NCBI GenBank assembly: GCA_903826715.1
Contig: CAIKFN010000031.1
Coordinates: 1 to 23,198 of the forward strand
Reading direction: 5' to 3'
DNA length: 23,198 nucleotides
DNA from: an uncultured Actinomycetes bacterium
GTDB taxonomy: Bacteria > Actinomycetota > Acidimicrobiia > Acidimicrobiales > RAAP-2
Positions within the stretch are counted from its first letter, which is position 1, and each line of letters begins with the position of its first letter. Positions 1-7,089 of this stretch are shown here, one piece after another. The notes under the pieces were generated by a model, which did no database searches, was not told the origin of the DNA, and was given only the letters and a program-made list of their open reading frames with translations. A program made the translations under genes and the position numbers.

Positions 1-40
1 CGCAGTGCGCGTTGTGATCGAATTGATACGGGGTTGACAC
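1..40 (-). CDS. Start of a downstream gene, probably lysyl-tRNA synthetase (partial)
   Basis: A GTG codon at 38-40 overlaps the coaX stop as TAGTG. It is preceded by AGGAG (complement of 48-52) at a 7-base spacing, which is a good ribosome binding site. The 13 visible codons read MSTPYQFDHNAHC and stay open to the window edge. In Mycobacterium, as I recall the locus, lysS lies just downstream of panC-panD-coaX, and LysRS N-termini often carry a Pro-Tyr-x-Phe segment. The lysS identity is therefore inferred from synteny and a very short peptide. The start site itself is well supported. Confidence 0.5.
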   Translation of the reverse strand, partial: MSTPYQFDHNAHC

Positions 41-870
41 TAAATAGCTCCTGTGTGATTACGTTCATGAACAATACGCAGTCCATGAAGCGTAAGCCAC
101 GGTTCGTGGTGCTGTACGTGTTTTGTGTGAGGAGATACGAGCCCCGCGAGCCCTCCGGTGGAAATTACCGTGGCTTCGCCTATTTCTTCCTTAATACGCT
201 CCACCATTCCGTCCACCTGGGCGGCGAAACCGTAGAGAACTCCTGACTGAATGGATTCAACTGTTGAGCGACCAATGACTGAGCGGGGCTTTACGAGTTC
301 TACAGACCTGAGCGCAGAAGCCTGGGTGTAGAGCGCTTCAAGAGAGATTGCAACACCAGGGGCAATCGCTCCGCCCAAGTACTCTCCCTTGGCACTAATC
401 ACGTCAAAGACGGTTGCCGTTCCCATGTCCACAACAATTGACGGTCCTGGGTAGAGGTCATAGGCACCAACGGCGTCAGCAATGCGGTCTGCTCCAACTT
501 CGCGAGGGTTGTCGTAAAGAATTGGCATGCCGGTTTTTGTTCCTGGCCCAATCACCGTGATGTCAAGATCAGAAAACCACCGGTTTGCCATACGACGAAG
601 TTGCGTTGTTACTGAAGGAGCCGAAGATGAAATCGCCATTGCAGTTACTGCGGTGCGAAGATCGAGCCCCTCGAGGTCAAGTAACTGCGTGAGGATCATT
701 GCGTGCTCATCTGGTGTGCGTTCTGGTGATGTTGAAATGCGCCAGTGAAAGGCGAGGCCACGCTCACCAGTTGCCTTGGCGAAACCCATTGCGTCTGGGA
801 GCTCTGGCGCCTCTGGTCCGAAGAGTCCAATAACGGTCTCAGTGTTTCCTACATCCATGGCTAACAGCAT
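40..870 (-). CDS. coaX: Type III pantothenate kinase
   Basis: This enzyme phosphorylates pantothenate to 4'-phosphopantothenate, the first step of CoA synthesis, in the cytosol. The 276-residue product has the ASKHA-fold signatures of PanK-III. DVGNTET at 6-12 carries the N-terminal phosphate-binding motif and Asp6. GADR is at 126-129, and VVDMGTATVFD at 146-156 is the second phosphate motif. GGAIAPG follows near 166-172. The protein is about 20 residues longer than usual because of an insertion at roughly residues 19-39. The ATG start overlaps the panC stop as TAATG, so translation is probably coupled to PanC, and both enzymes act on the same route from pantoate to CoA. Identity is secure. 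Confidence 0.95.
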   Translation of the reverse strand: MLLAMDVGNTETVIGLFGPEAPELPDAMGFAKATGERGLAFHWRISTSPERTPDEHAMILTQLLDLEGLDLRTAVTAMAISSSAPSVTTQLRRMANRWFSDLDITVIGPGTKTGMPILYDNPREVGADRIADAVGAYDLYPGPSIVVDMGTATVFDVISAKGEYLGGAIAPGVAISLEALYTQASALRSVELVKPRSVIGRSTVESIQSGVLYGFAAQVDGMVERIKEEIGEATVISTGGLAGLVSPHTKHVQHHEPWLTLHGLRIVHERNHTGAI

Positions 871-1724
871 TAGTTCTTTGCCTTAATAGTTACTGGTCCA
901 TTATCAAGTAATCGCACGCCATCAATTTTTGCGGTGATGATTGCGCGAAAATCCCCAGCCTGTGAATCGTCTGCTGGTCGAAGGGTTACGTTGTCAACGA
1001 TCTCGGCGTACACAATCTCTGCTCCCGCGGCTCTAAGAATCGTGCGCATGCGGTGTCTCAGTTCACTGGCACATTCAACTTCTGCTTGCGCTGCAGCGAT
1101 AGCTTGTGAGATGCACTTGGCTCGCGTGTGGTCTTCAGGACTGAGGCGAGCATTACGACTCGAGAGCGCAAGACCTTCAGCGTCTCTCTTTATTGCACAA
1201 GTAACAATCTCAACATCGAACGCAAGGTCACGAACCATTTGTCGAATGACTGCAATCTGCTGGAAGTCCTTTTCCCCGAAGTATGCACGACATGGTCCAG
1301 TCACGGTCAAGAGTTTTGCGACAACACTCGCCACTCCATTGAAGTGACCGGGGCGACCTTCTCCTTCGAGCGTGTCGCTCACACCCTTCATGGTTACCTT
1401 GGTCGGCGTTGCTTCTGGGTAGTCGGGCCACATTTCTTCGAGGGTGGGCTCTACAAGACAATCAACACCGTTAGCAAGCGCCACAGCGCGGTCAGCTTCA
1501 GCCACACGTGGGTATGCCTCGTAGTCACTCTTAACACTGAACTGAATTGGATTTAGAAAGATTGTTGCAAGGACAACGTCACCATTACTCTTTGCTTTTT
1601 CAAAAAGTGAGGCGTGACCTTCGTGCAGCGCACCCATGGTTGGAACGAGTCCAACTCTCCTACCGCTCGCACGTACTTCTGAGGCGTAGTTGCGCCAATC
1701 AGCAATTGAACTAAATAGTTCCAT
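870..1724 (-). CDS. panC: Pantoate--beta-alanine ligase (pantothenate synthetase)
   Basis: It joins pantoate and beta-alanine using ATP to make pantothenate. The 284-residue protein shows the nucleotidyl-transferase HIGH-like motif in MGALHEGH (30-37). It also has QF...DYEAYPR near 61-73, LEGEGRPGHFNGV (119-131), FGEKDFQQ (149-156) and the KMSKS-like segment ALSSRNARLS (186-195). The ATG at 1722-1724 lies 2 bases after the stop of the DUF2520 gene, and its own stop overlaps coaX. panD, which supplies beta-alanine and lies between panC and coaX in Mycobacterium, is missing here. Beta-alanine must therefore come from a gene elsewhere. Confidence 0.96.
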   Translation of the reverse strand: MELFSSIADWRNYASEVRASGRRVGLVPTMGALHEGHASLFEKAKSNGDVVLATIFLNPIQFSVKSDYEAYPRVAEADRAVALANGVDCLVEPTLEEMWPDYPEATPTKVTMKGVSDTLEGEGRPGHFNGVASVVAKLLTVTGPCRAYFGEKDFQQIAVIRQMVRDLAFDVEIVTCAIKRDAEGLALSSRNARLSPEDHTRAKCISQAIAAAQAEVECASELRHRMRTILRAAGAEIVYAEIVDNVTLRPADDSQAGDFRAIITAKIDGVRLLDNGPVTIKAKN

Positions 1725-1726
1725 GA

Positions 1727-2443
1727 CTACGCCTTTAGCTGTGAACGACGCTTTTCAGCGAGTTCGAAAGCTGCGTTAGCCAGAGCAACGTACGTTGAAC
1801 GTTCTGCTTCTGGCAGTGCTGCAAGGTGTGCATCAATTGTTGCCATGTCACCGCGTGACGCTGGACCAGTGAGCGCGTCAGCTGGTCCTACTTCTTTCAC
1901 GTCACGAAGCGACTGCTCAGCGAGTGGAAGAAAATCTTCGAGACTAAGTCCAGCCGCTTCAGCGAGTTCCTTAACGTGACCCATGAGCGTTACGAGATGA
2001 TTCGCAGCCACAACAGCGGTTGCGTGATACAGCGTGCGTTGTTCGTCACTCAATGTAATGATGCGTCCATTAAGTGCGCCTGCGATTTCACGAATGCCAT
2101 CATCTCCCGCAACGCAGTACGTTGCACCGTAAAGTCGTGCAGCACCAAGGTCACCTGAAGGCAGCGCCATGAGTGGATGAATTGACGCCACGCGTGGGTG
2201 AGAGCCCAGAACACTCAATGTTCTAGACCCCGCAACGTGAGCCACAATTTGATTTTTGTTTTGAGGAATTTGAAGTGCAATGACGTCAATGAAGTCATCT
2301 GGAACCGTCAACAAGATGACGTCAGGTGACGAGATCAGATGCAATTCGTCATGGTGCAGTAGTTGAACGTCATGACCGCACGCAATGAGTGCAGATGAGA
2401 ACGATGTACCGGCGCGACCAGCACCCACGATTGAAATTTTCAT
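1727..2443 (-). CDS. Rossmann-like and DUF2520 domain protein, possible ketopantoate reductase
   Basis: The product has 238 residues. An N-terminal NAD(P)-binding Rossmann fold carries GAGRAG at 7-12. It is followed by ASIHPLMALP and a helical DUF2520 region that includes LYHATAVVAANHLVTL. The start is placed at the ATG at 2441-2443, because AGGAG sits four bases upstream and the protein fold begins at MKISIVGAG. An open frame running further upstream only overlaps folK in another frame. The gene is two bases from panC, as its relative Rv3603c is in Mycobacterium. The fold resembles 6-phosphogluconate/ketopantoate dehydrogenases, so a NADPH-dependent step in pantothenate synthesis is plausible. 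The substrate is not shown by the sequence. Confidence 0.8.
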   Translation of the reverse strand: MKISIVGAGRAGTSFSSALIACGHDVQLLHHDELHLISSPDVILLTVPDDFIDVIALQIPQNKNQIVAHVAGSRTLSVLGSHPRVASIHPLMALPSGDLGAARLYGATYCVAGDDGIREIAGALNGRIITLSDEQRTLYHATAVVAANHLVTLMGHVKELAEAAGLSLEDFLPLAEQSLRDVKEVGPADALTGPASRGDMATIDAHLAALPEAERSTYVALANAAFELAEKRRSQLKA

Positions 2444-2486
2444 AATGCTCCTATCCGTTCCAGTCCCTGGCGGGTACCGTTCGGTG

Positions 2487-2954
2487 TTAGCGCAACATTT
2501 CGAGTGTACCCAGTGGGACAACCCTTTCGCGAAAGGAATTCATTAATTCTTCAGAAACAAGGTGAGGAGCTAATTCGTGCAATGGAATAAGGACAAATGC
2601 CCTCTCGTACATACGTGGGTGAGGAACTAGAACGTCTGGGTTTTCACTTGTTTCGTCCCCCACCAGCAAGACGTCTACGTCGAGCGTCCTAGGTCCCCAG
2701 TGCACTTCTCTGGTTCTGCCACACGCGGCTTCTGCTTCACGAGCTCTCGCCAAAAGATCAAGTGCTGAGGCGTCAGTTTCAATTTCTAAAACAAGATTCC
2801 AGAAGTCATCTTGGACAACGCCACCGACTGGTTCAGTCTCATAGACCTGAGAGATGCGGTACAGATCACTGCCTCTGACGATTTCAATACCGGTGCTGAG
2901 GTGACTACTACGGTCGCCAACATTTGATCCCAGCGAAAAATAACAGTGACGCAC
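2487..2954 (-). CDS. folK: 2-amino-4-hydroxy-6-hydroxymethyldihydropteridine diphosphokinase
   Basis: This folate-pathway enzyme (HPPK) transfers pyrophosphate from ATP to 6-hydroxymethyl-dihydropterin, making the substrate of FolP. The 155-residue product has the normal family length. It opens with YFSLGSNVGDR and carries the HPPK signature REVHWGPRTLDVDVLLV, whose two Asp residues bind Mg-ATP. HPRMYERAFVLIPL follows near the C-terminus. It starts with GTG at 2952-2954, overlapping the folB stop as TAGTG, so it is translationally coupled to FolB, the preceding enzyme. The Shine-Dalgarno match is poor, which fits coupling. Confidence 0.95.
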   Translation of the reverse strand: MRHCYFSLGSNVGDRSSHLSTGIEIVRGSDLYRISQVYETEPVGGVVQDDFWNLVLEIETDASALDLLARAREAEAACGRTREVHWGPRTLDVDVLLVGDETSENPDVLVPHPRMYERAFVLIPLHELAPHLVSEELMNSFRERVVPLGTLEMLR

Positions 2955-3319
2955 TACTTACGTTTTCGTGTGCAGCGAACGCCCACGCTCGCAATGTCCT
3001 CGGGAACAGGTGGAACAACTTTCTTCACCATCACGGTTACTGAAGTAATAGCTGTGTCGAAATTAAGAATTTCGCTGGCAACGCGCTCACACAGTGTTTC
3101 TAGCAAGAAGAATTTTCCATCAACTGCAATTCGCTCCGCAAGCGTCACCATGAGTGCGTAGTTAGTTGTTTCATTAATGTCATCATTTTTTGCGGCTTTT
3201 TTGAAAGAGCGCTCGATGTCAATGTCAAAAACTAAAGGTTGAACTCTTGTTCGTTCCTCTGCAAGTACGCCTACAACTGCATTGACGCGTAGTTCACGCA
3301 GTTCAATCACATCGCTCAC
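2954..3319 (-). CDS. folB: Dihydroneopterin aldolase
   Basis: It cleaves 7,8-dihydroneopterin to 6-hydroxymethyl-dihydropterin and glycolaldehyde. The 121-residue product matches the family length. Characteristic segments are GVLAEERTRVQPL (17-29), TTNYALM (51-57, with the Tyr expected at the active site), FLLETLCERVA (71-81) and a Lys pair before VVPPVP at 99-106. It uses a GTG start whose last bases form the TGA stop of the upstream phosphatase-like gene (GTGA, four-base overlap). Confidence 0.93.
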   Translation of the reverse strand: MSDVIELRELRVNAVVGVLAEERTRVQPLVFDIDIERSFKKAAKNDDINETTNYALMVTLAERIAVDGKFFLLETLCERVASEILNFDTAITSVTVMVKKVVPPVPEDIASVGVRCTRKRK

Positions 3320-3816
3320 GCAGGAACCTCGGGTAGATCAAACAACACTGTTCGTCCATCTGGGCCAATAGAGCGCTTAAAGAGTCGCTCAACTAATGCA
3401 ATTGACTGACTGGTAGTTGGAACTTTCTTAGTCCAAACAAGGTAGCCAGCAATAACACCAAGTAGGCGATCAGAAACTTCATCACTGTGAAGCAACACTG
3501 TCACGTTGTTTTGCATTGATGCAGCGAGGTCTTTGTAACACGCTTCGAGCACTTCACGTTGCTGTGGTCCGCCACGAAGCGCATAGTGGCTTGCGGTGAG
3601 TCCGTGCTCAAAGTATGAACTGAGATTTTGCATGACTGGCAAGATTGAAATAACGCGACCGAATCCCTGGTGCTTTAACCAGAGCAACTCTTCGTCACGA
3701 CGAACGCGACGGTGCACGGTGGTAGATCCGCCAGGACGTTCAGAAATCGCAAGGATCCCTTTGTACACCCAGGTGAAGCTCCGAGGCTCTATGCCCGCTG
3801 CCCACTTGCCCCTCAC
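3316..3816 (-). CDS. Dual-specificity-phosphatase-like protein lacking the catalytic cysteine
   Basis: This is a 166-residue soluble protein. The layout is that of cysteine-based phosphatases. An N-terminal strand-helix (LWLKHQGFGRVISILP, 45-60) is followed by EHGLTASHYALRGG (70-83). A P-loop region TVLLHSDEVSDRLLG (106-120) leads into a helix GVIAGYLVWTK. The signature H-C-x5-R is instead H110-S111-x5-R117. The AGT serine codon at 3484-3486 is one base from the cysteine codon TGT. The general-acid Asp expected in the preceding loop also looks absent. The GTG start overlaps folP by four bases and has AGGAGG at 3824-3829 (7-base spacing), so it is a well-expressed member of the folate operon. 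It may be a pseudophosphatase, or a binding or regulatory protein. I know of no characterised member at this locus. Confidence 0.6.
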   Translation of the reverse strand: MRGKWAAGIEPRSFTWVYKGILAISERPGGSTTVHRRVRRDEELLWLKHQGFGRVISILPVMQNLSSYFEHGLTASHYALRGGPQQREVLEACYKDLAASMQNNVTVLLHSDEVSDRLLGVIAGYLVWTKKVPTTSQSIALVERLFKRSIGPDGRTVLFDLPEVPA

Positions 3817-4613
3817 GCCACTACCTCCTGCACGCGACGAACGAGCAACTCACGTAGTTGCACCGCCGCCTCTGCGTCATGTACTCGCACCATACTGACA
3901 CCTTTGAGCATGGCCCATGCTTCAGTTGCGATTGAACCCTCTAGTCGCTCATCGACATTTAGTGAATTTTTTCCCAAGGATTCAAGGAAACGTTTGCGGC
4001 TTGTGCCAATAAGCACCCCTGCGCCGTACTCCTGGGCAATTGAAACAAAGGTCTCAACGTGAGCTAGTAGCGCCACATTGTGCTCCACAGTCTTTCCAAA
4101 TCCAATGCCTGGATCCAGCCACAGCTTCGATACTCCTGCGACCTTGGCGCGAGTCGCGGCTACTCGAAGGAACGCAGCAATCTCTGAGACAACGTCTTCG
4201 TACGTCGGATTTACCTGCATGGTCTCAGCAGTCCCCTGGCGGTGCATGGCAACATAGCCAACCCCAAGTTCCCCAGCAACTTCAATAAGCGTGCACGAGA
4301 CATCGTTAATGACACTGGCCCCCGCAGCAACTGCTGCACGAGCAACGACTTCTTTTTGAGTGTCAATGGAAACTGGGCCGTGCACACTGAGCGCCTCAAT
4401 AACTGGGATCACTCGACGAAGTTCTTCACCGGGTTCTATGAACTGCGCATTTGGTCTCGTTGATTCTCCACCAACGTCAACAATGTCACATCCCGCAGAA
4501 AACAAATGACGACCGCGCTCAATTGCTTCATTAGTAGAAGCAGTTCGAGATGCAGGAAAGAATGAGTCCGGGGTGACATTTACAATGCCCATCACCATTG
4601 GACTCAACGCCAT
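3813..4613 (-). CDS. folP: Dihydropteroate synthase
   Basis: It condenses hydroxymethyl-dihydropterin pyrophosphate with p-aminobenzoate to form dihydropteroate, and is the sulfonamide target. The 266-residue TIM-barrel protein shows the family motifs in order. These are MGIVNVTPDSF (8-18), DVGGESTRP (46-54), SIDT (82-85), INDVS (102-106), LDPGIGFGKT (166-175), GTSRKRF (203-209) and VRVHD near the end. The ATG at 4611-4613 has GAAGG five bases upstream and overlaps the folE stop by ten bases. ATGs at residues 6 and 8 are possible later starts but lack a better ribosome binding site. Confidence 0.96.
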   Translation of the reverse strand: MALSPMVMGIVNVTPDSFFPASRTASTNEAIERGRHLFSAGCDIVDVGGESTRPNAQFIEPGEELRRVIPVIEALSVHGPVSIDTQKEVVARAAVAAGASVINDVSCTLIEVAGELGVGYVAMHRQGTAETMQVNPTYEDVVSEIAAFLRVAATRAKVAGVSKLWLDPGIGFGKTVEHNVALLAHVETFVSIAQEYGAGVLIGTSRKRFLESLGKNSLNVDERLEGSIATEAWAMLKGVSMVRVHDAEAAVQLRELLVRRVQEVVA

Positions 4614-5185
4614 GTAGACCTTCGCTGGTGAATGTACTGCAGCGCTTCTGCGCGGTACGCAGCATCATCGCGAAATACACCACGCACTGCTGACGTGACT
4701 GTTGTGGCTCCGGCCTTCTTCACACCACGCATTGACATGCAGAAGTGTTCGGCCTCTAGGACAACGATGGATCCACGTGGCTTCATTTCTCGTTCCATGG
4801 CGTCAATGATTTGTGTCGTCATGCGCTCTTGGACCTGAAGTCTTCGAGCAAATCCTTCTACGAGGCGAGCCATCTTGGAAAGGCCAACGACCTTGCCTTC
4901 AGCGCCCGGCAGATACGCCACGTGAGCAAGTCCAGTGAAGGGAACCATGTGGTGTTCACACAATGTGGCGAAAGGGATGTCTCTCACCATGACCATTTCA
5001 TCGTGACCAGCTTCAAAGTTTGTGCGTAGATGTTCGCCCGGATCTGCTTCAAGACCCTCAAAGAGTTCAACGTACATTTCAGCAACACGACGTGGCGTTT
5101 CTACAAGTCCCTCACGAGTTGGGTCTTCGCCAATCGCTTCGAGGAGTTCGCGGATCAGTTTTTGAACGCGAGGCTGGTCAACCAT
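4604..5185 (-). CDS. folE: GTP cyclohydrolase I (type IA, zinc-dependent)
   Basis: It converts GTP to 7,8-dihydroneopterin triphosphate and formate, the entry step of folate synthesis. The 193-residue product carries LCEHHMVPF with C76 and H79, and EAEHFCMSMRG with C149, which together match the catalytic zinc site of FolE1. It also has GLSKMARLV (101-109), RLQVQERMTTQI (115-126) and TSAVRGVF. It lies two bases downstream of hpt. Its zinc dependence is notable because the operon appears to be headed by a Zur-type operator. Confidence 0.97.
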   Translation of the reverse strand: MVDQPRVQKLIRELLEAIGEDPTREGLVETPRRVAEMYVELFEGLEADPGEHLRTNFEAGHDEMVMVRDIPFATLCEHHMVPFTGLAHVAYLPGAEGKVVGLSKMARLVEGFARRLQVQERMTTQIIDAMEREMKPRGSIVVLEAEHFCMSMRGVKKAGATTVTSAVRGVFRDDAAYRAEALQYIHQRRSTWR

Positions 5186-5187
5186 GG

Positions 5188-5757
5188 TTATGGAGTACCT
5201 GTGAATGTGTAGATCGCGTCAAGGTTGCGGTAGCGCTCGTTAACGTCAAGGCCGTAGCCCACAACAAACTCTGGTGGGATTGAAAAACCCACGTATTTAA
5301 GTTCTTGTTCCACGCGCTGCTCGCCTTCTTTGAGAAGAAGTGCACAGACGTCGAGGCTGCGAGGGTTGCGAGATCCTAAGTACTGGCGAAGGTAGTTAAG
5401 CGTGAGTCCAGAGTCAACAACATCTTCAACAATGAGCACGTCGCGATTCGCAATGTCAGCGTCGAGGTCTTTCACAATACGAACAACACCACTGGTCTTA
5501 GTCGCAGCTCCGTACGAAGAAACTGCCATGAAGTCAATGGTGACGGGAAGCTCAATTGCGTGCATGAGTTCAGTCATGAAGTTCGCTGCACCCTTCAACA
5601 CGCACACAAGAAGTGGTGGGTTACTGGCGTAATCCTTCGTTATCTGAGCACCGAGCTCTTTAACTCGAGCCTGGATTTCCTTGGCGGATACAACTACTTC
5701 ACCAAGCTCGTGTTTCGCCCAGTGTGCGGTGAAATCTTGCGAAGAGTGTGGTCCCAT
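5188..5757 (-). CDS. hpt: Hypoxanthine phosphoribosyltransferase
   Basis: This purine salvage enzyme makes IMP or GMP from hypoxanthine or guanine and PRPP. The 189-residue type I PRTase shows LKGAANFMTEL (the PPi loop), the PRPP-binding motif VLIVEDVVDSGLTL with the paired acidic residues, and VGYGLDVNERYRNL near the C-terminus. The ELGEVVVSAKEIQARV start is typical of actinobacterial Hpt. Its position between tilS and folE copies Mycobacterium, except that ftsH, which follows hpt there, is absent. Confidence 0.95.
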   Translation of the reverse strand: MGPHSSQDFTAHWAKHELGEVVVSAKEIQARVKELGAQITKDYASNPPLLVCVLKGAANFMTELMHAIELPVTIDFMAVSSYGAATKTSGVVRIVKDLDADIANRDVLIVEDVVDSGLTLNYLRQYLGSRNPRSLDVCALLLKEGEQRVEQELKYVGFSIPPEFVVGYGLDVNERYRNLDAIYTFTGTP

Positions 5758-5781
5758 GGACTGCCAGCGTAGTTGGTGTGA

Positions 5782-6672
5782 CTAGGTGAGCGTGAGGCGT
5801 TGATCTTTTCGAGAAAGACGCCGACCGCCTGAGAGTTCCATGGCCGTCACCTCACCATTAACAACAGCCATTGCTCGCTCAATCTCGTCTGCGGTTGGCG
5901 GATGCCACAGACCACCTTCGCCAATTTCTCGGAGTTGCACCCGAAGCCACCGGCGAAGTCTCGCCAATGGCCACTTTTGAAGTTCACGACAATCCGCCTC
6001 TTCAAGAGACGTTGCGCGGTCATCGAGGCTTAAGGCGTCTAGCCACGTGCGCTCTTCAAACATGATCTTTGCTTGGCGAGCAATGAGTGGCGTGATGTCT
6101 CTACCAGCGATTTGATCCATGAAGGGAAGGAGTTGCTGGCGAACTTGATTCCTGCGAAATGCCATGTCGTTATTTGTTTCATCAATTACTGGCTCGAAGC
6201 GTGAACTCGCAACGAACGCGTGCAGATCAGCTCTGCGCACATCGCGAAGTGGCTTGGTGGGATTATCAATCATTGGAGACATCCCGTCAATCCCTGCACC
6301 ACGAAGCATGTTGAGTAGCACGGTCTCTGCGAGGTCTTCCATAGTGTGACCCGTCATTGCGTCACTCGGCAGCACTCCAAAGCGCAGTTCACGCGCACGA
6401 GCTTCAAAGTTCCCACCACTTTCCGCAACAACGTTGTGAAGAATGAACGCAACATTTAGCTGCGCACAGATTTCTTTTAGATGTTTTGCGTCAGTTGTGC
6501 TTGTCGGTCTCGCGTGGTGATCAACGTGGTGCACCGTAGGGGTGAGTCCAGCTTCAATGGCCAGAAGCAGAAGTCCAAGTGAATCAGGTCCACCAGAAAC
6601 CGCGAGGCGAACGGGCGTGCCAGGACCTGGGAAGTAACAATCCTTTAGAAGTTGCGACGCGTCTTGACTCAC
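5782..6672 (-). CDS. tilS: tRNA(Ile)-lysidine synthase
   Basis: It modifies C34 of the CAU-anticodon tRNA-Ile to lysidine, so that AUA is read as Ile. It is an N-type PP-loop ATPase, with SGGPDS at residues 26-31. It also has HHVDHHARPTS near 48-58 and the TilS segment GHTMEDLAETVLLNMLRGAG. The 296-residue length is typical of the short actinobacterial form. It starts at GTG (6670-6672) with no clear Shine-Dalgarno, nine bases after the membrane-protein gene, so the exact start is less certain than the identity. Confidence 0.92.
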   Translation of the reverse strand: MSQDASQLLKDCYFPGPGTPVRLAVSGGPDSLGLLLLAIEAGLTPTVHHVDHHARPTSTTDAKHLKEICAQLNVAFILHNVVAESGGNFEARARELRFGVLPSDAMTGHTMEDLAETVLLNMLRGAGIDGMSPMIDNPTKPLRDVRRADLHAFVASSRFEPVIDETNNDMAFRRNQVRQQLLPFMDQIAGRDITPLIARQAKIMFEERTWLDALSLDDRATSLEEADCRELQKWPLARLRRWLRVQLREIGEGGLWHPPTADEIERAMAVVNGEVTAMELSGGRRLSRKDQRLTLT

Positions 6673-6681
6673 AGAGTCAGG

Positions 6682-6996
6682 TTACGCAAGTACGTCAGTG
6701 TCATCGTGGACAACACCGTGTTCGCGGTCGAACTCTTCGTGTTCACGACGCCAGCGTCGCTTGCCCCAGCTAAATCCAACAGCCAAGATGACTGCATTTT
6801 CAATCGATGAATAGAAGAGTTCTGCGGTGGCGTGTGGAGCATCAGTAATGAGACCCACTGTTTTACGCATGTAGCCAGCGGTCGCAAGCTTTTCACCGAT
6901 CCAGGATGGGGCGAACACGTGAGCTAGCCCAATGATCCCGAAGACAATAAAGAGAATGATGAAAGGCACTAAGAAGAACCATTTGTTTCTGACCAT
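6682..6996 (-). CDS. Small membrane protein heading the folate operon (unrecognised)
   Basis: I do not recognise this 104-residue protein. It has a strong transmembrane segment at about 6-28 (WFFLVPFIILFIVFGIIGLA). A less hydrophobic second segment lies at about 63-78 (SSIENAVILAVGFSWG). A short charged tail rich in Arg, Glu, Asp and three His follows (HEEFDREHG, then VVHDD). The open frame extends upstream as far as 7179 and overlaps zur, with another ATG at 7083. The ATG at 6994-6996 is preferred because AAGGA (7007-7011) lies 10 bases upstream and because it leaves the 7019-7059 palindrome outside the gene. It is nine bases from tilS and would be the first gene of the operon. The His/acid tail might bind metal, but that is speculative. 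Confidence 0.65.
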   Translation of the reverse strand: MVRNKWFFLVPFIILFIVFGIIGLAHVFAPSWIGEKLATAGYMRKTVGLITDAPHATAELFYSSIENAVILAVGFSWGKRRWRREHEEFDREHGVVHDDTDVLA

Positions 6997-7006
6997 TGCT
7001 GCAACA

Positions 7007-7011
7007 TCCTT
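7007..7011 (-). promoter_or_regulatory. Ribosome binding site deciding the membrane-protein start
   Basis: The complement reads AAGGA, ten bases before the ATG at 6994-6996. The upstream in-frame ATGs at 7053 and 7083 have no comparable site. This favours the shorter gene and a true divergent intergenic region. Confidence 0.5.
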
Positions 7012-7018
7012 TTTCTTG

Positions 7019-7059
7019 ATTGGAATGATTCCAGTAACGTTACTTAGAATCATTCCAAT
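7019..7059. promoter_or_regulatory. Candidate Zur/Fur-family operator with nested palindromes
   Basis: A perfect 13-base inverted repeat (ATTGGAATGATTC at 7019-7031 and its complement at 7047-7059) surrounds a perfect 12-base palindrome AGTAACGTTACT at 7033-7044. Each outer arm also forms its own Fur-family-like box with an AATnATT core. One is TGGAATgATTCCA (7021-7033, a perfect 6-1-6). The other is TAGAATcATTCCA (7045-7057, 5 of 6 pairs). Their centres are 24 bases apart. Actinobacterial Zur boxes have the same AATgATT core. A -10-like TAGAAT for zur (7045-7050) lies inside the second box. Autoregulation of zur and control of the divergent operon follow as an inference. Confidence 0.7.
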
Positions 7060-7089
7060 AAGCAAATCGAGACGGGATACCATTGAACT

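Noticed and set aside
934..1556. Plus-strand open frames of up to 142 codons opposite panC.
   Set aside because: They mirror a confirmed gene, have no family motif and lack ribosome binding sites.
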